Program-made: the position numbers and the translations under genes
In this document: positions 25,049 through 36,830 of the stretch, in pieces
How the letters are laid out: each line of letters begins with the position of its first letter
Numbering within the stretch: the stretch's first letter is position 1
Assembly (NCBI GenBank): GCA_949752795.1
Contig: OX457056.1
Location: 205,221,654-205,285,653, forward strand
Direction of reading: 5' to 3'
DNA length: 64,000 nucleotides
Origin: Hyperoodon ampullatus
Taxonomy: Eukaryota > Chordata > Mammalia > Artiodactyla > Ziphiidae
Notes under the pieces: model-generated
What the model was told of the DNA's origin: nothing
Databases searched by the model: none
What the model saw: the letters and a program-made list of their open reading frames with translations, nothing else

Positions 25049-25124
25049 GGACCACCCAGTTCCAGAAACTGACCTGGAGACTTTCCGGACCATCCAGTTC
25101 CAGGAACTGACCTGGGGACCTTCC
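25049..25124 (+). repeat. 38-bp tandem repeat in the LTR U3
   Basis: Two adjacent 38-bp units, each containing CCAGTTCCAG followed by ACTGACCTGG, differ at four positions. Direct repeats in U3 are the usual place for retroviral enhancers; that this one was an enhancer is inference. Confidence 0.85.
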
Positions 25125-25280
25125 ACCTGGCCCAGCCTTCCCGCCTTTTGAGGGGTGGGACTAACGGTCCCAAGACTGATGCAACTGGCACCAGATATCG
25201 CCATGATACCCGAAGAGACCACCAAATAAGGACTACCCTGCGCCCTCCCAGATTCACCACACCCCTTTCCCTTCTTCCCC

Positions 25281-25373
25281 TATAAAATCTTGCCCAACCC
25301 TCGCCCGGGTGCGACTTCTCTGGCCCCTTTCTCTCGGACCAGTGAACCTCGCCCGGGAGCGCCCCCTAATAAA
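25281..25373 (+). promoter_or_regulatory. TATA box and polyadenylation signal of the solo LTR
   Basis: TATAAAA at 25281-25287 and AATAAA at 25368-25373 lie in the sense direction of SORCS3. They could act as a cryptic promoter or premature polyadenylation site; the sequence alone does not show use. Confidence 0.6.
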
Positions 25374-27179
25374 GCTCACTTGAAGCTTTCCTCTGTTTCG
25401 CGGTACCGTTTGTTAAGATCCAACCTAACAGAAGGCATTCCAAATGTCAAGAATGGCATAAGCCAAGAGTTGGACAGACAGTGTAGATTTGTAAGTCCAT
25501 GAGCTAGCCAGTCTAATTGCCTAGAATAGATGGTTGTCAGGTACAAGAATGAGTGCTGCATAAGTAGTTGGGGTTCAGATTCTAGAAGGCATTTAATACC
25601 AAGGGAATAAATTATATCCTGACACTATCTAGACCATGACTATGTTGAAGGTTTTTAGAGGGTGATGCTGCTTTGCACCTGGGTATACATTCTGTGATTT
25701 GGAGATTAAGCCCAGTTTAATTGGTCTCTAGGGGTCATTAGACTTTAACCTTCTTCACTGGAGGTTCTCACAGAAGCTGAGATTGTGTACCACATGGCCA
25801 GTTAGCAAAGAGACTATAATTTTTGTTGACTCTGAATGCCCTTGAGTAATACAGCTGGAAAAAACAGTGAGCTTTCGTGTTCAATTCAGCTAAAGTAACA
25901 CACTTTCATGAAATGTATTTTGCTTGATGATGCTGGTACATTGAGACTCCAAATCTCCCGGAAAGACGTAAGTGACTCTAGTAGGGTAGTGATCACAGTC
26001 TAACTTGTATTAGAGGTGCGATTCCTGCATGTTATGGGATCACTAAGAGGAAACTTAATTCTAACTTGATGAATTTGGGGAGACTTACAGATGAGTAGGT
26101 TTAAAGGATGAACTGCTAGAGCATGGGAGAAAGGCATGCCTGGTAAAGTCCAGCATAAGAAGAGAACCAGAGTCTGATGAGTAGAGGTCCATTTTCTTAG
26201 AATGTCGAATGACATTGGAGAATAGTGGGGGTAAAGACTATGAAGATGCTAGTAAAGAGCTTGACTGAAGAGTCAGGCATTTATTCTCTGGGCTGGTATT
26301 TCTCTATGTTTTCCCTTACATCTAGCAAATGATAATTGTATGCATGAGGTAGTGCCTATGCCAAGTTAATGTAAAGCTTTATATTGCAGTGGGACAGGGT
26401 GTTGCATCTGTTTTCCCTTGTCTGAAATGTCTGAGATGCCTTTAGTTAACACAGATGTGAGGTGGCTCGAGCTGACCACAGCTGCTTAAAGCTACTGGCG
26501 TGTCATTCTGTCTTCCACATGGACCTCTCAAGCCTCTTCTTGACATTGGAAAGGGGACAAAGAAAGTGAGAATTTATTTGAGAAGTACACCTTGTAGGTC
26601 TTGGCACTGAGAGACCTTGGAAACCAAGGGGATCAACCCCACCCAACTCCCTAAAATCTAAGGTGAGGCATTGTTCATTTCCTGGTCTGTTGGAGCAGTT
26701 TCCTGCTGAAGAGGGAGTCTGCTGTGCTCTGTCCAATCCCTTCATCAGAGTGCAGTCTTGTCATGGCTGTAATTACATAAGCAGGCGAGAAAATAATTCT
26801 TGAAATAATGATCTCTTCTTTAAGGTAACAGAGCCATTCCATCAAAACGAGGCTGGTGTTGACAATGAATGCAGTTCATTATGTGTGTTCACCATTATTC
26901 TTATGACACTCTTTTCATATAGAGCTCTGTTGTGGTTTTTTCACATCTCTAACCATAAACTGCCTTTCTTCCTAGATGTTCTCCACTGGTAAATCGGGTA
27001 ACAAATGTTCTTTGCAACACTTTCAGTTATATTGTAGAAACATTCTCTGAGCTGCTGCATTTTCTTCAATATTTTCCTGGATTAAGCATCCAACTTGTAA
27101 CTGTATAATAATAACAACAGCATACCAGGTAATGCCTTAAACTGACATTGTCGAGTAAATATATAACAAGCTACACGCG

Positions 27180-27652
27180 CACTTTAAAATCAAGAGAAGA
27201 AAGTAAAAAGAAACAGGTGAAATTAATTGTAATATTATATTTTATTTAACCAAAATATCCAAAATACTGTCATTTAAGTACATGCTCAGTATGAAAAATT
27301 ACTAATAAGGTATTTTATATTTTTTGTCATACTAAGTCTGCAGGGTACTGGGTATATTTTACGCTTCTCAAGCATCTCAATTCATATGCTAAATTTTCAC
27401 CAGAAATACTTGAGCAGCATTTATATTTCATATAATTTACAGTAGAAAAGGTAGATTCACATACCCAAGTTATTCCAAGCATACTTAAAAGTTTGCCAAT
27501 AACTGGATCAGGTATCAGTTTTTTTAAAATTTCAGTTTAAATTGGTTAAAATTAAATAAAATTAAAAGTCAGTTTCTTAGTCCCACTGACCCCATTACAA
27601 GTTCTCAGTAGCCCTATGTGGCTAGTGGCTATGGTATTGGACAGCATAACCC
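27180..27652. mobile_element. Fossil hAT-type DNA transposon
   Basis: AGAAACAGGTGAAATTAATT, ATATTTTATTTAACC and GGCTATGGTATTGGACAGC occur in the order of the same family as the 39.6 kb copy. The left end is missing or too diverged to see. Confidence 0.6.
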
Positions 27653-27659
27653 TTAACAA

Positions 27660-27830
27660 TATATATACTCTTTCTTATTTATCTATTACAATAACTCCTT
27701 GTGGGAGATACCATTCCCTATTATGCCTATGAGAATACAGAGATGCAGAGAGTTCGGTAACTTGGCTCAGATCACACAGCTAGTAAAGGGTAACGTTGTG
27801 TTTGAAACAACCCATGTCAATTTGACCAAA
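27660..27830 (-). mobile_element. MIR SINE
   Basis: Reverse MIR: TTATGCCTATGAGAATACAG and TCAGATCACACAGCTAGTAA. Confidence 0.65.
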
Positions 27831-27865
27831 AAGCCCAGGCTCTTCCTATTATACATTTTTTTCAC

Positions 27866-28770
27866 ATTCATTTTTTTTTATCGAGGTATAATTTATGTGC
27901 AGTAAAATTTACCCTTTTTGGTTATACTCTTTTTGGTTCTATGAGTTTTTTGTTTTTTGGTTTTTGGGGGTTTTTTTGGTGGTACACGGGCCTCTCACTG
28001 CCGTGGCCTCTCCCGTTGTAGAGCACAGGCTCCAGACGCGCAGGCTCAGCGGCCATGGCTCATGGGCCCAGCCGCTCCGTGGCATGTGGGATCCTCCCAG
28101 ACCGGGGCACGAACCCGCGTCCCCTGCTTCGGCAGGCGGACTCTCAACCACTGCGCCACCAGGGAAGCCCTGGTTCTATGAGTTTTGACAGCGGTATGTG
28201 CATCTACCACCATAATCGAGATATAGAACATTGAACATATAAGGTATTGTCTCATGACATTTCCTCTTATGGCCCTTTTGTAGTCATCTTCCTCCCACCA
28301 AAAGTCACTGGCAAACCAATCTGATTTTGCTCTGTGCCTCCAGTTTTATTTTTTCTACATTTTCATATGAATGCAAAAAAGGGAGTCTTTTGAGTCTAGC
28401 TTCTTTCACATAGTACATTGAGACTCACTCATGTTGTTGAATATCAAGAGACGTTCCTTTCTTTCTACTGCTGAGTAATACTGCATTGCCTGGGTGTATC
28501 CTCGTTTGTTTATTCATTCACCAGTTGAAGGTCATTCAAGGTGTTTCCAGTTCTGTGTGATCATGAATAAAATTTCTGTGAACATAAGTGTTTCTTTCTC
28601 GTGGGTAAATACATAGGAGTAGAATTGCTAGATTGAATCTCAGTGTATGCTTATAAAAAGCCACCAAACCATTTCTTAAGGGGCAGTATCATTTTGTATC
28701 CCCACCAGAGATGTATGCGAGTTCTAGTTGCTTCACATCTTTAACAATGGTTGGTATTATCAGTTTTGTG
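27866..28770 (-). mobile_element. Old L1 3' region, split by a SINE
   Basis: Antisense L1 3' sequence: TTATCGAGGTATAATTTATG before the SINE, and after it GAATGCAAAAAAGGGAG, CTGAGTAATACTGCATTG and GTAGAATTGCTAGATTG, all typical phrases of old L1 3' ends. The CHR SINE at 27950-28170 interrupts it. No coding capacity remains. Confidence 0.75.
27950..28170 (-). mobile_element. CHR-2 type SINE inserted in an older L1
   Basis: Reverse-oriented CHR SINE. The 16-bp duplication TGGTTCTATGAGTTTT occurs at 27934-27949 and 28171-28186, and both flanks belong to the same old L1 3' region, which the SINE splits. Confidence 0.95.
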
Positions 28771-31574
28771 TGTGTGTGAGTGTGTGTGTGCACACACATG
28801 TGTTTAGACATTCTTTTAGGGTCCTAGTGGCACCTCGCTAGTTTCGCTTAAATTTCCTAATGACTAATTATCATGAGCTCGCTATACTTGGACGGATAAA
28901 AGGAAACTCTGAGCCATCCTTAGTGTTCTGGCCTCTTTGCTCATCTTGTTGATGTTTTATTGCTTTCTGTGTCTCTAGTGCCTGCCCTCCACCCACTGCT
29001 TTATCATGACCTTACATTACCCTTCTTTGGACAGATGGATGGCTACTTATAGACCCCGTGGGGACATTTTCCCCAACTGACCTTCATCGGCCCCTCACCA
29101 CAGGTCCAACTCTAGGGACAGCCCAAGGCAAACCATGGTAATTGCTTTTCTCAGCAGAGCCCTGGCTTCCTTGTCCTGAGGGCATGGGGGTGAGTGACAG
29201 ATGATTATGCCACCTGGACTCAGTGCTCTGCCAAGGGACTGCTGTCAGTGTCCCTTTGCACCTCAAATTGATTCCCAGAGGGAAAGTGGGCCATGCAGGC
29301 CTGGGGCCTTGTACTACCCTCTTCTTTGGGGACCACCTTACAAGCTGGTACCTTTCTCCTTGAACTCTTGGGGCTAACAGCAGCAGCTATGCTGCTGATT
29401 TCAAACCACAGTGGGAAGAAGCATGTTTAAGTTGATCAGATTCCAAATACCTCCTTGGATGGAGAAGAGTTAAAATGTGTGTCTCATTCCCCAGTTCCTT
29501 TACATTGCATGTAGTGAAGGTAAGTAGTGTTTCATGGAACTTTTGTGTCAGATATATATGTAGCTATGTGTGTACACATACATGCATATATGGGTATGAG
29601 TCTACTAGGCGCCAACAGAAATGTATTTCATACTTGGGTTGCAATCGAAAAGTTTGAAAGCTATTGGCCTAGGATATAGAAAACAAAGTGCCCTCCAAAC
29701 TTATAGTCCATTTACTCAAGAGATGAAGCCAAGAAGCAATTCAGCAATAACGTAAGGGCTTTGAACAATCCAAATACAAATGGGAAGTGTTTTATCTTTT
29801 GGTTTTTTTCTTTTTTTCCAGACAGGCAGACAGGACTGAGATTACTTTGGCATTATGTGCAACTGCAGGAGAAACACCTTCAGGGGTGCAGATGGGTTCC
29901 TTCAAAATCTCTCCTTCTATATATTTTCAGTCTCCATTCTCCTGATTTTGCTCTCAGACTATGTGAGGCACACAGAAAATAGTCATCTGAGTGGTGGAGT
30001 TCTTAGTGGGAATATGGTAATATAATATTGGCATATTATATTTTCCAAACATGCCCATCCAGAAGAACACAAGGAGCGGCTAAGTGGCTAGTAATTCATG
30101 CTAGCATGTATCGAGCTAGGAGGCAGGGGATGATGGTGACAGACAGAAGTCTGATTCTGACCTGTGTATGTTCTAGAAATTCGACATCAAGGCCCTGGGT
30201 ACATGTTGGGGGCAGGCGACTGGCTTACGGGAAAGAGTTCTATGGAATCATTATCTGGTGATCCATCAGAAAAGACACCAGCTCTATGTCTAAAGGGAAT
30301 AGCACAGGGCCTCCATCAGGCCGAAGGTTCTAAGGAAACACAGATTCCATTTTCTGTGAGGAATTATTAGTAATTGGGTTTGAGAGAAACAGCTTTGCAG
30401 TTGGTTTTAAAGACCGAGGTGATCTGAGGGCCTCATAGCCCTTGGCTGAGCGTGTAAGGTGCCGGCCTTCCTGAAATGGCACTGAGTTTAAGCAGCTAGG
30501 GCAGGGAGGGTACCTCTGGGGAAGGACATAACTCTGACAACACTGCCCCTCTCCCTACCTTGGCTTCTGTCCTTACCCACCCTCTGTTCACATTAGGAAT
30601 CTAATCAGTTCCATCACTGGCCTTTTGTCAAATTCCCCTGGTGGTGTCCTTCCCAGATAACACTGTTCTCCTCCTGACAGCCTCTGTCCATTTTTGTTGT
30701 TGTTTGTTGTTTTGTATTTGGGTTGGCATTCTCTATTCTCTTTCAAGGCCAGTCGGGTTACTTAAAAAAAAAGAAAAGCACTTCTCATTTCATCAGGTAA
30801 ATTATGTCATTAAAACAAAAGAACTGACTTCTGTGAAATTCCTTCCCTTTGTTCCCACTGGCATCGTCTCAGAACTGCAGTAAACCTCAATTCATGATGA
30901 CCCTCAAATAATGGGCATAAGTACAGTTAAAGTTTTGAGATATCTGAGTGTAATCCAGAAAACCTGCCATTCTACCTCTTATTTATATATATTTAAACAA
31001 TTTGAATGACCTTTCCTTTGGAAAATCCTGGAACTTGAGCCAGAAGTCAAAGGAATGTTTCTTTGACATAGATTGCTGTCATTCTAAATATCTCTTCTTA
31101 TTGCCCAGATGGAGGCATAGAAGAAATAAAAGTGAGTCTAATCTGTACTTACTCTCGAATGCATCTGGATCATAAATGTCCTCATTTTCTAGCGATTTGT
31201 TTTGTGGTGATACTCTTCTTCCTTCAGAATGTCAAGGGTATGCAAATCCCAATACATCGGAACTCTGGCAAGCGTGCTCTCCATTATCTGTTGTATCCTT
31301 TGCCAGCTGACTGAGGGAAAAAAGGAAGGGAAGGGCTCTTTCAAAGTGACCATTGGCTGAGACCCAAGATAATGTGGGAATTATCCAAAGTCACACAGTG
31401 AGCTGGTGGCACAGCCAGTGATAGGGGCCAGGTCGCCAAGCTGGGTCACCTGCCCCAAAATATCCACCTCACTATTAATCAGGAAACCTGGACTTCTACC
31501 ATTACAGATTATACCTTGATGCCTTGAAAACCTGTCAACAAGCCCCTCCTGAGCAAAATCCCACGTTCTCTGTT

Positions 31575-31814
31575 TTTATTTATTTATTTTAAATGTTTAT
31601 TGAAGTATAGTTGATTTACAATGTTTTAAGTGTACAGCAAAGTGATTCAGTTATACATATATATGTATGTATATATACATATATATATTCTTTTTCAGAT
31701 TCTTTTCCATTATAGGTTATTACAAGGTACCAAATATAGTTCCCTGTGCTACACAGCAGCTCTTTGTTGTTTATCTATTTTATATATAGTAGCCTGTATC
31801 TGTTAATCCTAAAT
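31575..31814 (-). mobile_element. L1 3' end
   Basis: Reverse complement of an artiodactyl-type L1 3' UTR: TTTATTGAAGTATAGTTG, a TATA-rich patch, GATTCTTTTCCATTATAGG, then GTTCCCTGTGCTACACAG. A possible 7-bp duplication GTTCTCT lies at 31565-31571 and 31815-31821. Confidence 0.8.
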
Positions 31815-32174
31815 GTTCTCTAGAAGGAGTAACTCCTTCAGTTGTTATCCACCACTCCCACCCCAGAGGGAATGCTGATAGTTCATTAAGGATAAAGCCC
31901 TCTGAACAAAGTGCAGAGACCTTTAGAGTAGGGCAAAGCAGATGAACAATAGGGGACTGGGACATCTGGTTTGCGGGGGTGGAGGGAGCAGAGATGAACT
32001 TAAACTTCTTTTGGAGACCACGTGGCATGTGCCATTTCTCACCATGTTCCTCCCCTTTTCCTCTGTTGTACCCCCAACATGCTGTGGAAAAGGCTGGGGC
32101 TTCTCCCAGGGCCTCTCCCAAACTATAGGCATTTGGGCCCAACATTGTTCTCCATCTCTCGCCCTTTTTCCTAG

Positions 32175-32321
32175 GTAGCAGGTATCAAAGGGATATTCCT
32201 GGCAAACAAGAAGGTGGATGACCAAGTGAAGACATACATCACTTACAACAAGGGCAGGGATTGGCGCCTCCTGCAAGCTCCAGACGTGGACCTGAGAGGA
32301 AGCCCAATACACTGCCTGCTG
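32175..32321 (+). CDS. SORCS3: SORCS3 coding exon C (VPS10 propeller)
   Basis: A 147-nt exon of 49 codons, phase 0 at both ends, starting VAGIKGIFLANKKVDDQVK and ending GSPIHCLL. The acceptor follows CCTTTTTCCTAG ending at 32174; the donor is GTCAGT at 32322. The segment TYNKGRDW (residues 23-30) is a degenerate Asp-box (BNR) motif, typical of VPS10 propeller blades. Residue 47 is a cysteine that sits close in the joined protein to the cysteine of exon D (HCLL then PFCS). The exon is phase-symmetric. It follows exon B in the protein order known for SorCS receptors, with LYE joined to VAGIKG. Confidence 0.92.
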
Positions 32322-33861
32322 GTCAGTCCCCCGGTCTCATGTGAGACCACAGGGCAGGCTGGTTACCTGGGGATGCTCCAACGGGGGCTTTCTTCCATCA
32401 AGGAGGGCTTAGGATCTTGGCTGGTGCTGAGCAGGGATTTCCTACAGGTCCCAGGGCATTGACCTATGGACTCAGGCTGCCATATCACTTGGATGGAAAG
32501 TTCAGTTGAATTCCACAAACCTTTACTGAGAATATACTATGTGCTCCAACTCCTAGGAAGACAGAGAAACATAAGAGAAAGAGCCTGTGCCCAAGGGTCC
32601 CAGACAGAGCTCAGTAGTGGTAAATACCTATGAGCTGATGCTGGTATGATACAGTGCTTGATGATAAGTGCTTGATGGTGGGCAAGGTAAGCAAAATTTG
32701 CCTTGGAAGCCCAAGGAATGTCAGGCTGGTATGTCCACATGGGACAGAGTTAATCTCAGCATTCCCAGGGTTCCAGCTGTATGGAATATTGGGGTAGGCA
32801 CCGTGGAGGTGCAACTCCATGTGAGGAGGGAAGACAGATAATTAACAGTGAAATTCACAACTCTCAGTGCCCTCTTAAAGAGGACCTATTTGAGAAAATT
32901 TTCTAATGTCCCAGAATGGTTATGTTTCCCCTTTGCAAAAAAAGTTGCCTTTTGTCACTTCCTGAATATTCTAGACATTATGTTAAAAACTGGGAATATA
33001 GTGGTAAATAGGATTAACAGGGCCTTTCCCCTTTTGCAGTTTTCAGTCCAGCTCCATGCTTCTGATTTGGGGTACTAGGAAAGTCAGAGACAGATGCCTG
33101 CCTACATGCAAGAACTGGTCACAGCAAGAATTTTTTTTTCCCCAAACCTTACCCATGGATTCATCTTATTAACCTAATTTTCTCCTTTCCCTGATTTCAC
33201 AATTCATTTATTTTTGTTTATTATATGGTGTCTATAAATCCCTAATCCTTTTAAAGAAACTCAAAAAGGGATAAGTAAATGAATAAAGAACACAAACTTA
33301 TATGAGTTTCAAATAATGGCTTCAAATATTCTAAGTAAAATGCAAAGTAAAATTATAAACAGGAACCAAATACATAAAGCAGAAACAGGGACCGTCTGGT
33401 TGAAGAAGAGGGTAGAGGACCTGAGACTGTCTCACTTAACTTCCCCACTTCACTGCTCCCAGTGGCCCGTTAGGGCTCCAAGAAGCAGAGCATGATGGCC
33501 AAGGTCAGTGATGGGAGAAGATCAATGTCATCCTGTGGGAAGGCATGGTCTGGGAGGCTTCCTAAGGCGGACCATGAACTGGACCTTGATGGATGGGGTA
33601 GGGGTGAGGAAGAGAGGGGAAGCCTACAATTGTGACGGGAACAGGGACAGGATGGGGCCTATGAATGGTGCTCAGAGCAGCTTCTGATGTGAACATATCA
33701 GCTGCTCAGGGAGAGATGACTTGTGCCCCAAACTAAGTGCGTGGCTCACATCCAGTCCTTGCTGTTTCTGGAAGCTGAACACCTGGGAGCCCCGTATCTG
33801 GTGGGGCAGGGGTGCATGTCAGGAGCTTTCTGGAATGAAGCCACTTTCTCCTCTCTTTTAG
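32322..33861. other. Intron between exons C and D (1540 bp)
   Basis: The shortest intron in the window. It has no young repeat. Segments around 32490-32660 and 33480-33620 resemble very old, unassigned interspersed repeats (phrases of the type actatgtgctcc and ggaaggcatggtctgggagg). The remainder shows nothing recognisable. Confidence 0.7.
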
Positions 33862-33964
33862 CCCTTCTGCTCCGTACATCTCCACTTGCAGATCTCTGAA
33901 AATCCGTATTCCTCAGGGAGAATCTCCAGCAAGGAGACGGCTCCAGGGCTCGTGGTGGCCACAG
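33862..33964 (+). CDS. SORCS3: SORCS3 coding exon D (VPS10 propeller)
   Basis: A 103-nt exon, entering in phase 0 and leaving after one base of a glycine codon. It reads PFCSVHLHLQISENPYSSG, then RISSKETAPGLVVAT. The acceptor follows a strong pyrimidine tract (CTCTCTTTTAG) ending at 33861; the donor is GTAAGG at 33965. The split glycine is completed by the first two bases of exon E (G+GC). Skipping this exon alone would shift the frame; skipping D and E together (180 nt) would not. SORCS1 is remembered with SENPYTSGII in this region, so SENPYSSGRI favours SORCS3. The preceding intron is the shortest here (1540 bp). Confidence 0.9.
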
Positions 33965-35159
33965 GTAAGGAAAGACATTCCCTGGGCTTCTTCCTCACTG
34001 AGGGCTTCTGGAATATGTTATGACCTCTGTGGAATCATTTGAACATCAGATAAAAGCTATGGGCGCTCTTCCCAGAAAATAGGCAAGATCTGTGGGACTC
34101 CAAAGCCAATCTGATAACCCAGTAAAAGAGCTCCAGACACTTGCAACTTTTGGTAAATGCAACATCTCACATGGTCACAGGGCGGTACCCTGTGCTTAGC
34201 AAGAGGCCAGAGTTCCTCTCCAGGTAACTGATAGATCAGAAAGGTTGTCTGTAATAGGGAATTCTCACTTTAAGAAAACGTGATCTATGAACTTCCTAGC
34301 TCACCAAGTATAAGTTGGGGTCGTTTTCTTTTTACGCATAAGATTCTTTACAAAGGGTTTCATCCCAGAGCTGTTTTTAATCAGGAGGTCTCTGGTGCAT
34401 GTAAAGGTTTGTTTACACATGAGTAACCGCTTGGCTGAGAGCCTGGGGGAAAGGGCAGAAAAACTCCAGTTTGTATTGTTGGAACCACTGTCCACTGAAC
34501 ATCTATCAGAAATGAAGATAAAACAACTCCGAGATGAAAATGAAAGTCTCTGGGGGAAAGTGCTCTGATTAGCATGCATTTGATTTCCACACACCTTTGC
34601 AGGAATACATTGATGGCATAAAGCAAGGCAGGCCTCTAATCTTCGAAGTTAGAGCTCTGCTATGAGGCAGCTATTTTTCTAATGAAAGCAGATACATTCA
34701 CAGCAACTTGCTGAGATGGTTTAGTCTGTTTTCTCTCATCAACCTGAAGCTCCAGCCGCTGGCGTTACTGCTCTCGTAGACGTGACTTCCTTCTCCAAGC
34801 CTCCAACTGTATGAACTTTTTAACACCACCAGTGACCATCCACTCGAATCGGGTTGACAGCTAGCATAGCCTTCTGACACCTCAGACTACTCCCCTCCAC
34901 CTGGTAGGAACTGGAGCCACCATGTTTAACACCACTGGCTTCAGGGAACCCAGGAGAGTGAGATGAGGGCAGTCTCTACTGGTGTTCTCCTGGCTGGGGG
35001 AGTGAACCCCACACACCATCATCCATGCTGACTGGACCTCCCAGCTCTGGGACTGCTGTGCTCTCTGCCTCTCCTCAAGGCCTATAGGAGACCCTGGACT
35101 GGAGTGGAAGGAACACTGGAAAATAGTAATCAATAATAAAATATAAATGCTAACTATGT

Positions 35160-35335
35160 AGTCAGTCATTGTTCTATGTGCCTTAACCACTCTGAACATT
35201 GGTGTTTTCATTGGCAAAGTGGGAATAATAATACCAACATAATGGAATTGGAGTATTAAATGAAGCAATGGATTTCAAGTGTTCAGAACAGTGCCTAGGA
35301 CATATCGAATACTCAATACATGTCACCTATAATCA
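35160..35335 (+). mobile_element. MIR SINE
   Basis: TTTTCATTGGCAAAGTGGG, AATAATAATACCAACATAATG and ACAGTGCCTAGGACATATCG (read in parts) follow the MIR 3' half. Confidence 0.65.
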
Positions 35336-35489
35336 GTGTTAATGTTACAGAAATTTAGAACTGCTCTTCTTACACCAGGAGAATATGGTTTGCATGTCTC
35401 CTTCAAGAGAATCCATAAATAATATGCATTCACTCTGCATCCACGAAATGAATGAATGCACTCAGGAACCCTGTAGTCCTGCTTTCCAA

Positions 35490-35690
35490 GCTGACCTCTG
35501 ACACTTACGAGCCTTATGAATTTGGCTTGGTTCTTTAACCTCAGAGCTTCATTTTCCTCATCTGCAAATGACGTTTTTTTTTTTTTTCTTTTTCCTGCCT
35601 TGTGAGTGTGTTGTAAGAATTAGAGATGGAAGATCCTGCTGAGGGCTCAGAGCATAGTCAGGTAGGTTAGTTGTGGTTGTTATTACCTGA
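35490..35690 (+). mobile_element. MIR SINE fragment with a T-run
   Basis: TTAACCTCAGAGCTTCATTT and CCTCATCTGCAAATGACG are MIR phrases; a T run of 14 follows inside the element. Confidence 0.55.
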
Positions 35691-36765
35691 GACCGTCACG
35701 TGCCTCTAAATGACTCTAGTGCTAAGTCTTTGTAAACTAACAGACACATAGACATTAAGGATTGGATTTTGAAACTTTTTTGTCCATATACATGAGAATT
35801 TACTAATTCCTTTTCTCTCCCTTTGTCACTCTTGTAACTTTGTATGGTGCTTTGCATTGAGAGGGACATAACACAGCTGACAAGATCCTGATGAAAAGCC
35901 AGTGCTAGGTCACCAGCACATGCCTTCTCATTCCCAGCTTCTCCTTACCCTGCTTGCCAGCTCTCCCTGGAAGGCTACTTGCTATCGGGAGAATAATTAC
36001 GGAGTTATCCTAGGATGGCTTCATTGGCCTGAATGGAGCCTGTGTCTCCAGGATCCTTTTCCACATGCATGCATTTCACCTGCCTTCAGGTGTCAGTGAC
36101 CCTGGCCTCTCTCCTCTCCACTCCTCACTGCGTCCTTCCACCTCTCACTGAGATGAGGGCTCCCGGAAGCTGTGGGGGTGACAGGACACCTGGGGATTCA
36201 TCTCAAACTCCTGTTGAGGCCATGTCACAAGGCAGATGGAATTCCAGTCTGGAGAGTCTGGCAGTTGCTTTTAGCCATCAGAAGCACTAGGGCTCTTACT
36301 GTCCTTACCACTGTGGTTTCAAGCTAGTAGTCGAGGTCTCACATCCTCCCAGGGCCTTAAGGTGTGCAAAGCACTTTCCTTGCCTTGATTGCACAATGGC
36401 CCTATGATGTAGAGAAGGCGATTACTCTTGTCCTCGATTTACAGATGAAGGATGGAGGGCAGGGGGACAGGTGTTGTGCCCTCACTTACACTCCCTCTGG
36501 CTCCAAGTCTAGTGTATCCAGTAGCCATTCAGCCAGACCTAGCCCTGAGCCTCTTCACATGCCCGCTCCACAGCTACCCCAGGCTCCCTGCCATGCTTCC
36601 TATACATTCTGAATGTTCGTACCCTTGTGTTGTCCCCTCCATGGAGGTGCTTTCCTTTCCTGCAGTGGCTTGCGCACTGTCTGCTTCCCCCTGCACTTAA
36701 TCACCCTGAGTGGGCATCAGTGGTGGTGAGAGAAGCATCTCTAACCCCAGAGGATGTTAAAAGTT

Positions 36766-36830
36766 TCTCTCTCTCTCTCTCTCTCTCTCTCGGTCTCTCT
36801 CTCAGTCTGTCTCTCTCTTTCTTTCTTTCC
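36766..36830. repeat. CT-rich microsatellite
   Basis: CT run with GGT and AGT interruptions, ending in CTTT units. Confidence 0.88.

Larger units (their letters stand above)
24979..25430 (+). mobile_element. Solo LTR of an ERV1-type (gammaretrovirus-like) endogenous retrovirus
   Basis: A 452-bp block running TGTAAGG to CCTAACA, with the TG...CA ends of an LTR and a 5-bp duplication GAAGG on both sides (24974-24978 and 25431-25435). It holds a TATAAAA box at 25281-25287 and AATAAA at 25368-25373, about 81 bp apart, the layout of a gammaretroviral U3-R-U5. The U3 has a 38-bp tandem repeat (25049-25086 and 25087-25124, four mismatches). Base composition is much richer in GC than the flanking intron. 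No internal viral genes are present; the single LTR is what recombination between two LTRs leaves. The class is inferred from layout and duplication length; no library match was run. Confidence 0.78.
22098..32174. other. Intron between exons B and C (10077 bp)
   Basis: Contains a MIR directly after exon B, two CHR-2 SINEs (- strand), a 5'-truncated L1, the solo ERV1-type LTR, a hAT fossil, an older L1 split by a SINE, and a further L1 3' end. The blocks 22990-24450, 25440-27150 and 28870-31300 show no repeat that I recognise beyond weak MIR or L2 traces. Confidence 0.75.

Noticed and set aside
32214..32462. Open frame of 82 codons starting inside exon C
   Set aside because: Only its first part (to 32321) is exon C; the rest is intron read-through past the GTCAGT donor.
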